Below are positions 37,098 through 46,586 of a stretch of 64,000 bases of DNA, piece after piece. The DNA comes from Sphingomonas sp. LT1P40 (GTDB lineage Bacteria > Pseudomonadota > Alphaproteobacteria > Sphingomonadales > Sphingomonadaceae), in NCBI RefSeq assembly GCF_036663835.1, contig NZ_JAXOJT010000001.1, forward strand, positions 620,001 to 684,000. Reading direction: 5' to 3'. The translations under genes and the position numbers were made by a program. The notes beneath the pieces were generated by a model, which saw nothing but the letters and a program-made list of their open reading frames with translations, ran no database searches and was not told the DNA's origin. Numbering within the stretch: position 1 is the first letter of the stretch; each line of letters begins with the position of its first letter.

Positions 37098-38819
37098 TCA
37101 CTTCTTCTCTTCGCGTGCCTTGAGGGCTTCGCCGAGAATGTCGCCCAGCGATGCGCCCGAATCGGACGAACCATATTGTGCAACGGCCTGCTTCTCTTCA
37201 GCGATCTGCATCGCCTTGATCGAGAAGGTCGGCTTCTTCGAGCGATCGACACCCGTCACCATCGCGTCGAACTTCTGGCCGACCTGATAGCGCTCGGGGC
37301 GCTGCTCGTCGCGGTCACGACCCAGGTCGGTACGCTTGATGAAGCCGGTCGCGCCATCGTCGCCGACCTGAACTTCGAGGCCCGCGTCGCGGACTTCGAG
37401 GACCGTCACGGTGACAACCTCGTTCTTGTTGACGCGTGCGCCGGCACCGCCAGGAGCGGCTGCCGCCGCGGTCGAAACACCGCCACGCTCAAGCTGCTTC
37501 ATGCCGAGGCTGATGCGCTCCTTGTCGGCTTCGATCGCCAGGACGACTGCCTTGACCATCTCGCCCTTGCGATGAAGCGCCAGTGCGTCCTCGCCCGAGA
37601 TGCCCCATGCGATGTCGGACATGTGGACCATGCCGTCGACGTCGCCTTCCAGACCGATGAACAGGCCGAATTCGGTGGCGTTCTTGACTTCGCCCTCGAC
37701 TTCAGTGCCGACCGGATGCTGGTCGGCGAATGCCTCCCACGGGTTCTGCTGAGCCTGCTTCAGGCCAAGCGAGATGCGACGCTTTTCCTGATCGACTTCG
37801 AGCACGATCACTTCGACTTCCTGCGAAGTGCTGACGATCTTGCCAGGATGGACGTTTTTCTTGGTCCAGCTCATTTCGCTGACATGGACGAGGCCTTCGA
37901 TGCCTGCTTCCAGTTCGACGAACGCACCATATTCGGTGATGTTGGTCACGCGGCCCGACAGCTTTGCGCCGATCGGATATTTGACGCCGGCGCCATCCCA
38001 CGGATCGCTCTCAAGCTGCTTCATGCCAAGCGAGATACGCTGGGTGTCGCGGTTAATGCGGATGATCTGAACCTTGACGGTGTCGCCGATGTTCAGGACT
38101 TCCGAAGGGTGATTGACGCGCTTGTAGCTGAGATCCGTGACGTGCAGCAGGCCATCGATGCCGCCCAGGTCGACGAACGCACCGTAATCGGTGATGTTCT
38201 TGACGATACCGTCGATCACCTGGCCCTCGGCCAGCGACAGGATCAGGCCCGAACGCTGCTCGGCACGGTTCTCTTCGAGGACCGCGCGACGCGAAACGAC
38301 AATGTTGCCGCGCTTGCGATCCATCTTGAGGATCTGGAACGGCTGCGGCAGGTCCATGAGCGGCTGCACGTCGCGCACCGGACGGATATCGACCTGCGAG
38401 CCGGGCAGGAATGCCACGGCGCCCGACAGATCGACGGTGAAGCCACCCTTGACGCGACCGAAGATGACGCCCTCGACGCGGTTGCCCTGCGAGAATTCGA
38501 GTTCCAGCGTGTCCCATGCGGCTTCGCGGCGAGCGCGGTCGCGGCTGAGCATCGCTTCGCCCTGCGCGTTCTCGACGCGATCGACATAGACCTGAACTTC
38601 GTCGCCGACCTTCAGGTCGGCGGCCTGGCCAGGCGCTGCGAACTCGCGCAGCGGCACGCGGCCTTCGCTCTTGAGGCCGACGTCGATGATGGCGAGGTCG
38701 TTTTCGATCCCGGTTACGGTGCCGATGACAACGCGGCCTTCAAAGCTTTCTGCGCCGCCGAGGGTCTGTTCGAGAAGGGCCGCGAAATCATCGCGGGTTG
38801 GGTTTGCCGAAGTGGCCAT
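37098..38819 (-). CDS. rpsA: 30S ribosomal protein S1
   Basis: 573 residues with six S1 (OB-fold) RNA-binding repeats, recognisable by GDTVKVQIIRINRDTQRISLGMKQL, EVEVIVLEVDQEKRRISLGLKQA and VLAIEADKERISLGMKQL. S1 helps mRNA with weak ribosome sites bind the 30S subunit. Its own start has no good Shine-Dalgarno sequence (GGACTGAACCCTTTATG), as is usual for autoregulated rpsA. The usual upstream neighbour cmk is not present; the next upstream gene is divergent. Confidence 0.97.
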   Translation of the reverse strand: MATSANPTRDDFAALLEQTLGGAESFEGRVVIGTVTGIENDLAIIDVGLKSEGRVPLREFAAPGQAADLKVGDEVQVYVDRVENAQGEAMLSRDRARREAAWDTLELEFSQGNRVEGVIFGRVKGGFTVDLSGAVAFLPGSQVDIRPVRDVQPLMDLPQPFQILKMDRKRGNIVVSRRAVLEENRAEQRSGLILSLAEGQVIDGIVKNITDYGAFVDLGGIDGLLHVTDLSYKRVNHPSEVLNIGDTVKVQIIRINRDTQRISLGMKQLESDPWDGAGVKYPIGAKLSGRVTNITEYGAFVELEAGIEGLVHVSEMSWTKKNVHPGKIVSTSQEVEVIVLEVDQEKRRISLGLKQAQQNPWEAFADQHPVGTEVEGEVKNATEFGLFIGLEGDVDGMVHMSDIAWGISGEDALALHRKGEMVKAVVLAIEADKERISLGMKQLERGGVSTAAAAAPGGAGARVNKNEVVTVTVLEVRDAGLEVQVGDDGATGFIKRTDLGRDRDEQRPERYQVGQKFDAMVTGVDRSKKPTFSIKAMQIAEEKQAVAQYGSSDSGASLGDILGEALKAREEKK

Positions 38820-39118
38820 AAAGGGTTCAGTCCTGTCTGTCGTTTTTCCGGCCGGCTGGTTGGTTCCAGCGGTCTTGAAAGGCCGAATTGCCGTGGCGAC
38901 CGAATGTCGATCACGGCATCCGTTGAACAGGCGCGGGTTGGAGGTTCCTTAGCGCTTTGCATGAAAGCGAAAATGGCGCGTGAGAATGAATCTCCGCGCC
39001 GCCCTCCGCGAGCACCTGCTCGTCGGACGGGCGCGCCTTACTGCCAAAGGTGGAAAAGAGCAAGCTGCGATGGTGTTTGTCAGTTGTGGTTTGCCGGTCA
39101 CCGGCGCAGCCTCGCCGC
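38820..39118. promoter_or_regulatory. Leader/promoter region of rpsA
   Basis: About 300 bp between divergent rpsA and the TPR gene. It must contain the rpsA promoter and leader. Small stems can be drawn but no diagnostic riboswitch, tRNA or repeat is recognised. Confidence 0.4.
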
Positions 39119-40441
39119 ATGCGATTCTGGCTTATAACCGCAGGCGCGATGATTCTGACGCCGGTCGCTGCTACAGCGGCGCAGGTGCCGCTGGACACAG
39201 AGGCGTGCGTAACGGTGCAAGATGCGCCGGCGACGTGCCTGTCAACGCTGGTCAAGGCGGCTGGCGATGCGTTCACCAAAGGCGAACCTGCGATTGTCGA
39301 GCGCTATGCGGCGCGGGCCATTGCCGTTGCCAAGGCCGCGTCGGTACCCCCCACGATCGAACTGGGGCAAGCCTATAATCTGCTTGGCACTGCGGTTGCC
39401 GAGCTGGGGAGCCTGCCGGAAGGCGCGTCCTATTATGCGCGCGCGATCGAAATCTATGATGGACTGGCCAATGCCGATCACGACAAACGGATCGCGCTGC
39501 ACAATCTGGGCTGGAATCTGTCGGACCGGCGCGAATTCGATGCCGCCGGAAACGCATTCGCCCGCGCGTTGACGATCGCCCGATCGCTCAAGGATCGGGA
39601 TGGCGAATACCGGGCTTATGAGGGGCTTGGGGTCGTTCAATACAACGCCGGCCGTAATGCTGAGGCCGATGAGACGCTTCGTCGAGCATTGGGCGTCGCG
39701 ATCCAGCTGTGGGGTGACAATGACGCCGAAACGGGACGCGCCTATCGCATGTTGGGGCTCAACCTGGATGCCCAGGCCCGCTACGACGATGCCGAACCGA
39801 TTTACCGCAAGGCGTTGTCGATCTTCGTTAAGACGCATGGCGATAAGCATGTCCTTACGCCAATGACCTACTTTAATCTGGCAGGCACGCTCCTCGCTTC
39901 GGGAAAGTTTAAGGAGGCGGCCAAGATGTTCGGTCGCTCCCATGTGATGTATGTCGCGCTGAAGGGTGCGGGGCATCCGCAAACCGTGGCCGTGGCGTTT
40001 CAGCTGGGGCAGGTGCGGTGGGAACTCGGCGACGAGCGCGGCGGCCTAACGGTCATGGAAGAATCGATGGCAGCGATGGCCAAGGTCAGCGGCAACGAGG
40101 ACATGACCTATGCTGGCCAGCAAAAGCTGCTCGCAATGTTCCTGCACCAGGTGGGTCGGCATGACGAAGATGAGCGGCTGCGGCGTGAATCGCTGGCAAC
40201 CTATACCAAACGGTTGTCACCGACCGACGGCAGCCTGATCGGTGCGATGGCGGAGTTCGGAACGCTGCTATTGTTCCATGAAAAACCGGCGGAGGCGCTG
40301 GCCTATCATCGACTTGCAGCTACCCGATTGACGAAACGTCTGGCAGATTCTTCGCGCGATTCCATTCTGCTGAACGAGCGGAATCGAAAACGCAGCTATT
40401 ATCGAATGCTTGTCACGACGCTGTGGTTCGTGGGTCCTTAG
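39119..40441 (+). CDS. Exported TPR-repeat protein
   Basis: 440 residues from the ATG at 39119, chosen because it gives a signal peptide (MRFWLITAGAMILTPVAATAA); a longer frame to 39050 has a poor N-terminus. About six tetratricopeptide repeats follow, for example AYNLLGTAVAELGSLPEGASYYARAIEIYDGL, ALHNLGWNLSDRREFDAAGNAFARAL and AYRMLGLNLDAQARYDDAEPIYRKALSIF, in the kinesin-light-chain-like spacing. Such proteins are periplasmic or surface scaffolds. It stands alone between rpsA and ald; function is unknown. Confidence 0.75.
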   Translation: MRFWLITAGAMILTPVAATAAQVPLDTEACVTVQDAPATCLSTLVKAAGDAFTKGEPAIVERYAARAIAVAKAASVPPTIELGQAYNLLGTAVAELGSLPEGASYYARAIEIYDGLANADHDKRIALHNLGWNLSDRREFDAAGNAFARALTIARSLKDRDGEYRAYEGLGVVQYNAGRNAEADETLRRALGVAIQLWGDNDAETGRAYRMLGLNLDAQARYDDAEPIYRKALSIFVKTHGDKHVLTPMTYFNLAGTLLASGKFKEAAKMFGRSHVMYVALKGAGHPQTVAVAFQLGQVRWELGDERGGLTVMEESMAAMAKVSGNEDMTYAGQQKLLAMFLHQVGRHDEDERLRRESLATYTKRLSPTDGSLIGAMAEFGTLLLFHEKPAEALAYHRLAATRLTKRLADSSRDSILLNERNRKRSYYRMLVTTLWFVGP

Positions 40442-40451
40442 GACAGGGTGC

Positions 40452-40487
40452 CCGCCGCCCCCAAGGGAGGGGGGGAGGGGACGGCGG
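40452..40487. terminator. GC hairpin between convergent TPR gene and ald
   Basis: CCGCCG-CCCC (from 40452) can pair with GGGG-A-CGGCGG (to 40487) with one bulged A. It lies in the 54-bp gap between two convergent stops, so it is a plausible bidirectional terminator, though without a T-run. Confidence 0.45.
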
Positions 40488-40495
40488 AACCCCGG

Positions 40496-41602
40496 TTACG
40501 GCTGCCAGGCCGTGAAAGGCAGATCGAGTGCTTCGGCGACGGCTTCGTGGGTGATGCCGCCGCGATAGACGTTGAGACCGTTGGCGAGATGCGGATCGGC
40601 GGCCATTGCAGCTTCCGCACCCAGATTGGCCAGACGCATCACGAACGGCAAAGTTGCATTGTTGAGCGCGAATGTGCTGGTGCGCGCGACTGCGCCAGGC
40701 ATGTTTGCGACGCAGTAATGGATGACGCCGTCGACTTCATAGACCGGGTCGTCATGCGTGGTGGCATGGCTGGATTCGAAACAGCCGCCCTGATCGATCG
40801 CAATATCGACCAGCACGCTGCCGCGCTTCATCGTCTTGAGCATCTCGCGGGTGACGAGCTTCGGGGCCGCCGCGCCGGGGACGAGGACCGCGCCGATGAC
40901 GAGATGCGCGTTCTTGACTGCCGCTGCGATCGCCGACTTGCTGGCATAGGCGGTCTTGATCTGGCTGCCGAAATGCATGTCGAGCTCGGCGAGGCGGGTG
41001 TTGTTGATGTCGTAAATGGTGACGTCGGCGCGCAGGCCCGTCGCCATCTGTGCGGCGTTGATGCCGGAGACGCCGCCACCAAGGATAGCAACACGTGCTG
41101 GCGCGACACCGGGAACGCCGCCGAGCAAGACGCCGCGACCGCCCTGTTCCTTTTCGAGGTAATGCGCGCCCACTTGGACGGACATGCGGCCGGCGACTTC
41201 GCTCATCGGCTTCAGCAGGGGCAGACTGCGGTCGTGGGCGGTGACGGTTTCATAGGCGATGCAGGTCGCGCCGGACTTCATCAGTCCCTCGGCCTGTGCC
41301 TTGTCGGCGGCGAGGTGGAGGTAGGTGAACAGCGTGTGGCGCGATTCCAGCAGAGCGATTTCCTGCGGCTGCGGTTCCTTTACCTTCACGATCATGTCGG
41401 ACTGGGCGAATACCTCGGCTGCGGTGGCGACGATGCGCGCGCCGGCGTCGACATAGTCCGAATCCTCGAAATCGATGCCCATGCCAGCGTTGGTCTCGAC
41501 GACGACCTCATGCCCGGCGGCGGTCAGTTCGGACACCAGCGGTGGGGTCAGGCCGACGCGATATTCGTGGTTCTTGATTTCCTTTGGCACACCGACGCGC
41601 AT
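40496..41602 (-). CDS. ald: Alanine dehydrogenase
   Basis: 368 residues. It makes L-alanine from pyruvate, ammonia and NADH reversibly. [20 protein letters not shown] contains the pyruvate-binding Arg, [14 protein letters not shown] the catalytic Lys, [11 protein letters not shown] the catalytic His, and [17 protein letters not shown] the NAD loop. Length and motifs match the family. It is divergent from an Lrp-type regulator, the arrangement seen in many bacteria where the regulator activates ald in response to alanine. Confidence 0.96.
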   Translation of the reverse strand: MRVGVPKEIKNHEYRVGLTPPLVSELTAAGHEVVVETNAGMGIDFEDSDYVDAGARIVATAAEVFAQSDMIVKVKEPQPQEIALLESRHTLFTYLHLAADKAQAEGLMKSGATCIAYETVTAHDRSLPLLKPMSEVAGRMSVQVGAHYLEKEQGGRGVLLGGVPGVAPARVAILGGGVSGINAAQMATGLRADVTIYDINNTRLAELDMHFGSQIKTAYASKSAIAAAVKNAHLVIGAVLVPGAAAPKLVTREMLKTMKRGSVLVDIAIDQGGCFESSHATTHDDPVYEVDGVIHYCVANMPGAVARTSTFALNNATLPFVMRLANLGAEAAMAADPHLANGLNVYRGGITHEAVAEALDLPFTAWQP

Positions 41603-41632
41603 GACGATCTCTCCGATTTTATTGTGAGCGGC

Positions 41633-41732
41633 TGATATCCCGAAACATGCCCGTGAATCTGTGCAAAGTTATGTGCTATGAATGGGCTTGAGACATGAAT
41701 ATGCTGAAAATCGAGCAGTAACAGGGATATCA
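41633..41732. promoter_or_regulatory. Distant inverted pair TGATATCCC/GGGATATCA in the ald-lrp gap
   Basis: Perfect 9-bp arms at 41633-41641 and 41724-41732, each near one gene start, 82 bp apart. Lrp-family octamers wrap DNA over spaced sites, so the pair could be its two docking sites. Confidence 0.45.
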
Positions 41733-41738
41733 TGCAAA

Positions 41739-42209
41739 ATGGACAGGATTGACGCTGCGATCCTCAAATTGCTGTCGGGCAATGCACGTGCTCCCGTCAG
41801 CCAGATTGCCGCACAGGTAGGGCTGTCGCAATCGGCCTGTACGCGCCGGATTCAGGCGCTGGAGGCGTCGGGGCATATTCAGGGTTATGGCGCGCGACTG
41901 GGGCTGCGGCGGCTGGGGTTCAGCGTAACGGCGATGGTCGACATCACGCTGGGGACCGAGGTGGATGAGGATCTGGCGCGGTTCGAGCGTGCGGTGGCGG
42001 AGATCGACGGCGTGGTGGAGTGCGCGCTGGTGTCGGGCGGGTACGATTATCGCCTGAAAGTGCTGTGCCGCGATCTGGACGATTACGAACGGCTTCATCG
42101 TGAGAAAATGGGGCGACTTCCGGGCGTGGTGAAGATCAGTTCCAGTTTCGTGCTGCGTTCGGTGCCCACACGCAGCGAGGCAGACGCACTGTTCCAGCCA
42201 AGGGGGTAA
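41739..42209 (+). CDS. Lrp/AsnC-family regulator (probable ald regulator)
   Basis: 156 residues from the ATG at 41739. N-terminal HTH: LLSGNARAPVSQIAAQVGLSQSACTRRIQALEASGHIQGYGA. The C-terminal RAM ligand domain includes VDITLGTEVDEDLARFE and ECALVSGGYDYRLKVLCRDLDDYERLHREKM. Divergent from ald, so it probably senses alanine and activates ald (AldR-like). A frame up to 41682 exists but is not family-like. Confidence 0.9.
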   Translation: MDRIDAAILKLLSGNARAPVSQIAAQVGLSQSACTRRIQALEASGHIQGYGARLGLRRLGFSVTAMVDITLGTEVDEDLARFERAVAEIDGVVECALVSGGYDYRLKVLCRDLDDYERLHREKMGRLPGVVKISSSFVLRSVPTRSEADALFQPRG

Positions 42210-42337
42210 GGGGACCCGTGCAATGGGTTCAGTTGCGGGCCATTGCTGCGCATGCTAACGGCGCGCCTGTTTCAACGGACAGGCAACCGGTCTGACATGA
42301 GGTTTTCGTCACTCGTCATGGTACGTAAAGTCCCCTC

Positions 42338-44275
42338 ATGAGCCCCGATCAGGCCAGCGGCCCGATTCCCGAATCCGAGACAGATCAGCCCCATGCCCAT
42401 GGCCGCGACAAGGCCATTGCCAAGCTGGTAGTGGGCGCGATCGGCATCGTATTCGGCGATATCGGCACCAGCCCGCTTTACGCGTTTCGGGAGGCCTTTG
42501 CCGGGCATCATCCGCTGGCGCTCGACGAACTCCACATCATGGGCGTCATCAGCCTGATGTTCTGGTCGATGCTGCTGATCGTGACGCTGAAATATGTCAC
42601 GATCATCATGCGCGCGGACAACAAGGGCGAGGGCGGCAGCCTTGCGCTATTGGCGCTTATTAACAGCGTCAGCGGGCAGAAAAGATGGACGGCGGGGATC
42701 GTGATCCTGGGCGTGTTCGCAACCGCGCTATTCTATGGCGATTCGATGATTACCCCTGCGGTTTCGGTGCTGTCGGCGGTAGAGGGCATCGCGGTGGCCG
42801 CCCCCGCTTTCTCAAACTGGATCATCCCGATCGCGATCGGGCTGCTGGTGCTGTTGTTCTCGATCCAGCGCAGCGGGACCGAGCGCGTAGGGACGCTGTT
42901 CGGGCCGATCATGCTGATCTATTTTGCGACGATCGCCACGCTGGGCGTGCTGAGCGCGGCGCAGACGCCGGAAATTCTGTGGGCATTCTCGCCCATATAT
43001 GCGGTGAACTTCTTCCTGACCGATGGCCTCGCGGCATTTCTGGCGCTGGGTGCGGTCGTGCTGGCGGTGACCGGTGCCGAGGCGCTGTACGCCGATATGG
43101 GGCATTTCGGGCGCAAGCCGATCCGCATCTCGTGGCTGTGGTTCGTGCTGCCCGCGCTGATGCTCAACTATATGGGGCAGGGCGCGTTGCTGATGCGCGA
43201 CGCGACGGCGATCCAGAGTCCATTCTATATGCTTGCCCCCGAATGGCTGCGACTGCCGCTGGTGGGGCTGGCGACGATGGCCGCGATCATCGCATCGCAG
43301 GCGGTGATTACCGGGGCTTTTTCGGTGACTCAGCAGGGCATCCAGCTGGGCTTTATCCCGCGTTTGCGGATCACGCACACCAGCGAGTCGACGGCGGGGC
43401 AGATTTATATTCCGCTGATAAACTGGCTGTTGCTGGCGATGATTATCATCCTGGTGCTGACCTTCCAGTCCTCGTCCAACCTGACCGCCGCTTATGGTAT
43501 CGCGGTGACCGGGGCGATGCTGATCGACAATTGCCTTTTGGCGGTGGTGCTGTTCACGCTGTGGAAGTGGAAGAAGCGCTACGCGATCCCGCTGCTTTCG
43601 GTGTTTTTCCTGATCGATCTGGCCTATTTCACCGCCAACCTGACCAAGGTGCCGGACGGGGGCTGGTTCCCGCTGTTCGCGGGCGTGGTCATCTTCATCC
43701 TGCTGACCACATGGGCCAAGGGTCGCCGGCTGATGGTGGCGCGGATGCGGGAGGGGGCGATGCCGATCAAGGTGTTCATCCAGTCCGCCGCAGGTTCGGC
43801 CACGCGCGTACCGGGGACGGCGGTGTTCATGACATCGACGCCGGAAGGGGTGCCGCATGCGCTGCTCCACAACCTCAAGCATAACAAGGTGCTGCACGAG
43901 CGGGTGATCCTGCTGACCGTGAAGATCGCCGACGTGCCCTATGTGCCGGAGGAAAAGCGGGTGAAGCTGGATGATCTGGGGCAGGGGTTCCACCGCATGA
44001 TGATGTATTACGGCTTCATGCAGGAGGCCGATGTGCCGGGCGCGCTGAGCAGTGCCGGGCAGGGCACCGGCGGCGTGTGCGGCGGTGCGTTCAACATGAT
44101 GGACACCAGCTTCTTCCTCTCGCGCCAGACGCTGTTGCCGTCCGAGCGGCCGGGGATGCGGATCTGGCGCGAGAAGCTGTTCGCGTGGATGCTGCGCAAC
44201 GCCGAAAGTGCAATGGAGTTTTTCCGGTTGCCGACGAACCGCGTGGTCGAGTTGGGCAGCCAGGTGGAAATTTGA
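42338..44275 (+). CDS. kup: Low-affinity potassium transporter Kup
   Basis: 645 residues. About 12 membrane helices follow a short polar N-terminus, then a cytoplasmic tail of roughly 150 residues. [42 protein letters not shown] and [20 protein letters not shown] are signature Kup/HAK segments of the K+/H+ symporters. Its stop overlaps the next gene's TTG start. The 128 bp before it contain a small CCTGT/ACAGG hairpin but no recognised riboswitch. Confidence 0.96.
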   Translation: MSPDQASGPIPESETDQPHAHGRDKAIAKLVVGAIGIVFGDIGTSPLYAFREAFAGHHPLALDELHIMGVISLMFWSMLLIVTLKYVTIIMRADNKGEGGSLALLALINSVSGQKRWTAGIVILGVFATALFYGDSMITPAVSVLSAVEGIAVAAPAFSNWIIPIAIGLLVLLFSIQRSGTERVGTLFGPIMLIYFATIATLGVLSAAQTPEILWAFSPIYAVNFFLTDGLAAFLALGAVVLAVTGAEALYADMGHFGRKPIRISWLWFVLPALMLNYMGQGALLMRDATAIQSPFYMLAPEWLRLPLVGLATMAAIIASQAVITGAFSVTQQGIQLGFIPRLRITHTSESTAGQIYIPLINWLLLAMIIILVLTFQSSSNLTAAYGIAVTGAMLIDNCLLAVVLFTLWKWKKRYAIPLLSVFFLIDLAYFTANLTKVPDGGWFPLFAGVVIFILLTTWAKGRRLMVARMREGAMPIKVFIQSAAGSATRVPGTAVFMTSTPEGVPHALLHNLKHNKVLHERVILLTVKIADVPYVPEEKRVKLDDLGQGFHRMMMYYGFMQEADVPGALSSAGQGTGGVCGGAFNMMDTSFFLSRQTLLPSERPGMRIWREKLFAWMLRNAESAMEFFRLPTNRVVELGSQVEI

Positions 44276-44781
44276 AGGTTCCCGCGCCGATCATCGTGAC
44301 GGCGCTGATGGGCAGATCGGATCAGGCAGTGTTCGACGCCCTGCGGCGCGAGCATTTTCCGCCCGAGCGTAACGTGCTCGACGCGCATCTGACGCTATTT
44401 CATCATTTGCCGCCGTCGGCGGAGCACGAGCTGAAGCACCGGCTGACGGGCCTCACGCGGGGGCTGCGGGCACCGGTTGCGCGCGCCGCAGGGCTGATGT
44501 CGCTGGGGCGTGGTGTGGCGGTGCGGATCGAGTCGCCCGGCTTGACCGCGATCCGGCACGAATTATGCGATGCGTTTGCGGGGATGCTGACGCCGCAGGA
44601 TGCGGGCGGATGGCGGCCGCATGTTACGATCCAGAACAAGGTCGCACCTTCGATGGCAAAGCTGTTGCTAGGTGCACTGGCAAAGGATTTTCGTCCGCGC
44701 GAGGTCGAGATCGCCGGACTGGGGGCATGGTGGTATCGCGGCGGACCGTGGGAGCCGATTTCGCGGCACATGTTCGCTTGA
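44272..44781 (+). CDS. 2H phosphoesterase, 2'-5' RNA-ligase-like
   Basis: 169 residues from a TTG at 44272 that overlaps the kup stop; AGGTGG lies six bases upstream. The two 2H motifs are visible: HLTLFHHL and HVTIQNKV, about 95 residues apart. The family acts on cyclic phosphates or 2'-5' linked RNA ends. A longer frame to 44077 lies antisense-free but inside kup and is not used. Role and substrate unknown; coupling with kup is probably only positional. Confidence 0.8.
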   Translation: MKVPAPIIVTALMGRSDQAVFDALRREHFPPERNVLDAHLTLFHHLPPSAEHELKHRLTGLTRGLRAPVARAAGLMSLGRGVAVRIESPGLTAIRHELCDAFAGMLTPQDAGGWRPHVTIQNKVAPSMAKLLLGALAKDFRPREVEIAGLGAWWYRGGPWEPISRHMFA

Positions 44782-44846
44782 CCGCCCCGGCAACGCCACT
44801 TATGTGCGCCCCTCGCCCGCGCCATTTGGCCGGGCCGCCTTGGTAG

Positions 44847-44923
44847 GGCGAAGTAGCTCAGTTGGTTAGAGCGGTGGAATCATAATCCATAGGTCGGGGG
44901 TTCAAGTCCCTCCTTCGCTACCA
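44847..44923 (+). tRNA. tRNA-Met (CAU, elongator type)
   Basis: GGCGAAG acceptor pairs with CTTCGCT (first pair G-U), D-arm AGCTCAGTTGGTTAGAGC, anticodon CAT at 44881-44883 in GGAATCATAATCC, T-arm GGGGGTTCAAGTCCCTC, and an encoded CCA (44921-44923). The GAATCATAATC loop fits elongator tRNA-Met rather than tRNA-Ile2 or the initiator. Confidence 0.93.
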
Positions 44924-44937
44924 TTTCAAACAGCAGT

Positions 44938-45102
44938 TTAGTCGCCCTTGCCGTGCCGGTCCATCCAGCGCCACGAACGATCGTTGCGGATGTCGCGGCT
45001 GTGCTGACGGGCGCGGTGCTTGATCAACGCGCGCGTGCAAAGCGCCGCCGCAGCAAGCACGACAATGCAAACCAGCGCTATGAGGATATCGGGGTGGATC
45101 AG
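44938..45102 (-). CDS. Possible 54-residue single-TM protein with a non-ATG start
   Basis: A short frame encodes a hydrophobic helix (HPDILIALVCIVVLAAAALC) followed by a very basic tail (RALIKHRARQHSRDIRN) ending SWRWMDRHGKGD. No ATG, GTG or TTG opens it; a CTG at 45102 with GGGAGA upstream is the best start. The composition looks protein-like and the stop is 15 bp from tRNA-Met. Unassigned; confidence is limited by the start. Confidence 0.35.
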   Translation of the reverse strand: MIHPDILIALVCIVVLAAAALCTRALIKHRARQHSRDIRNDRSWRWMDRHGKGD

Positions 45103-45201
45103 ATTTCTCCCGCTGCAACCGCGCGCCGCAAGAAGCGGGGCGGTGGGGCCGGAGGGTCGGTCCGCGCCGATCGTTGGAAGGGCGCGGAGCGGTTCATGTC
45201 G

Positions 45202-45336
45202 TCAGCCCAGAACTTCGATCGCGGCGGCGCGCGCAATGGCGGCCATGCGGCGATCGGAGACGGGCGAATGGGTCGGTCTGGTCTTCGAGAATCCGTCGAA
45301 GCGGCGGTCACGTAACAAAATGCTGTTCAAATTCAT
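45202..45336 (-). CDS. 44-residue hypothetical protein coupled to the gene before it
   Basis: Starts at the ATG at 45336 with AGGA six bases upstream, and reads MNLNSILLRDRRFDGFSKTR, then a Pro/Ser turn and a helix DRRMAAIARAAAIEVLG. The ATG overlaps the stop of the 65-residue gene (ATGA), so both are translated together. No family is recognised. Confidence 0.6.
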   Translation of the reverse strand: MNLNSILLRDRRFDGFSKTRPTHSPVSDRRMAAIARAAAIEVLG

Positions 45337-45530
45337 GCTGGTTCCTGTTGAGGGGTATTGGTCGATGCCTCGCGCACAGCGCGCGCGCGATCGACGGTTT
45401 CCTGTCGCTGCGCCATGGCCAGCCATGCGGCTTCGGCACGCAGCGAGCGATCGCGGACATTGTCTAAAGTGGCCGAGTCAGCTTCTGCGCGGGCGCGTTC
45501 GGCATGCTGGCGATAGGTATTCTGGGTCAT
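45333..45530 (-). CDS. 65-residue hypothetical protein, helical and charged
   Basis: MTQNTYRQHAERARAEADSA opens a single long amphipathic helix rich in Arg, Ala and Glu, ending in a short polar tail. It resembles small sphingomonad proteins of unknown role (recollection). It precedes and overlaps the 44-residue gene by 4 bp. It is downstream of the cold-shock gene on the same strand, with a 71-bp gap. Confidence 0.65.
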   Translation of the reverse strand: MTQNTYRQHAERARAEADSATLDNVRDRSLRAEAAWLAMAQRQETVDRARAVREASTNTPQQEPA

Positions 45531-45601
45531 ATGGGCAGCCTCGCTGAAGAAAAGACTGGACGCCGCATCACGCGGCGCCCGGCTTCAAAGCGTGCTGAGT
45601 G

Positions 45602-45811
45602 TCAGGCGCTCTGGATGTTGACGGCGGCCATCTTGCCCTTGCGGTCCGGCTCGAGGTCATAGCTGACGCGCTGGTCCTGCGTCAGTGTGCCCATGCCCGA
45701 CTGCTCCAACGCCGAAATATGGACAAATGCGTCGCCGCCACCTTCATCAGGTGCGATGAAGCCATAGCCCTTGTCAGCGTTGAAGAATTTGACGGTGCCG
45801 GTGATGGCCAT
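45602..45811 (-). CDS. Cold-shock-domain protein
   Basis: 69 residues from the ATG at 45811 with AAGGAA upstream. RNA-binding motifs KGYGFIAP (RNP1) and DAFVHISAL (RNP2) lie in a typical CspA fold: MAITGTVKFFNADKGYGFIA...LTQDQRVSYDLEPDRKGKMAAVNI. It binds single-stranded RNA and melts structure. The upstream 180 bp to the Lrp-type gene would hold a long leader, usual for csp genes. Confidence 0.95.
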   Translation of the reverse strand: MAITGTVKFFNADKGYGFIAPDEGGGDAFVHISALEQSGMGTLTQDQRVSYDLEPDRKGKMAAVNIQSA

Positions 45812-45993
45812 GGGATATTCCTTCTTCGGGTCCGGGCCGCTCGTCGGCACCGGGATGCTGCAGGGAATGCAGAAAGAAGGAAGTGGGGGCCGCAAAGCTC
45901 CAAAAACCGTCGATTTGCGACTGTAGCGATATCGAAGATACACCTTTGCATCGCTTTATTCAAGGCGGGCGGGATTTTGCCTTGATTTGGCAA

Positions 45994-46467
45994 CTACGTG
46001 GCGGCGTCTCGAATCGTCTCCATCGCCACGAATGTGGACGTGCTCGCAACATAGGGAAGGCTTGAGATATGCTCGCCCAGCACCGCACGATAGCGGCGGA
46101 TATCGGCGGTGCGGACTTTCAGCAGATAGTCGAAGCTGCTGGCGATCATATGGCATTCCTCCACCTCCGGGATTTTGAGGACGGCGCGGCGGAATGCCTC
46201 CAGTGCTTCCTCGCGCGTGTCGGACAGTTTGACCTCCGCAAAGGCGACGTGATCGAGACCGAGGCGGACGGGATCGACGATCGCGCGAAAGCCGCGGATC
46301 GTACCGTTGGCGATGAGGCGTTTGACGCGGACCTGACACGGCGTTTTGGACAGGCCGACGCGCGCGGCGAGATCGGTGATCGAGATGCGCCCGTCGTGCC
46401 GCAGGATATCGACGATCTTGCGGTCGAACAGGTCAAGATCGCTGTGATCGAGGGCTTGTGTGGGCAT
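45994..46467 (-). CDS. Lrp-family regulator of proline use (PutR-like)
   Basis: 157 residues. HTH: DRKIVDILRHDGRISITDLAARVGLSKTPCQVRVKRLIANGTIRGF. RAM domain with EECHMIASSFDYLLKVRTADIRRYRAVLGEHISSLP. Divergent from putA across a 120-bp gap with a 9-bp inverted repeat. In alphaproteobacteria such a divergent Lrp protein (PutR) activates putA when proline is present, which also fits a PutA that lacks its own DNA-binding domain. Confidence 0.9.
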   Translation of the reverse strand: MPTQALDHSDLDLFDRKIVDILRHDGRISITDLAARVGLSKTPCQVRVKRLIANGTIRGFRAIVDPVRLGLDHVAFAEVKLSDTREEALEAFRRAVLKIPEVEECHMIASSFDYLLKVRTADIRRYRAVLGEHISSLPYVASTSTFVAMETIRDAAT

Positions 46468-46531
46468 ATTGCCTGTCGATAGTCGAAAATGAGATGCGAT
46501 TGATACGCCTAAAGCGTTTCAAAAGTCCAAT

Positions 46532-46559
46532 CGCCATGCTGAATGCTGATAGCATGGCG
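46532..46559. promoter_or_regulatory. Inverted repeat CGCCATGCT/AGCATGGCG upstream of putA
   Basis: Perfect 9-bp arms (46532-46540 and 46551-46559) with a 10-bp spacer, 28 bp before the putA ATG. Candidate PutR site or a leader hairpin that covers the approach to the start. Confidence 0.5.
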
Positions 46560-46586
46560 CATTCGCTTCGTTCGACAGGGTGAGCC

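Noticed and set aside
36957..39137. Long plus-strand frame (726 codons) over rpsA
   Set aside because: It is antisense of rpsA, which is certain by its S1 repeats. Its composition is that of a shadow frame.
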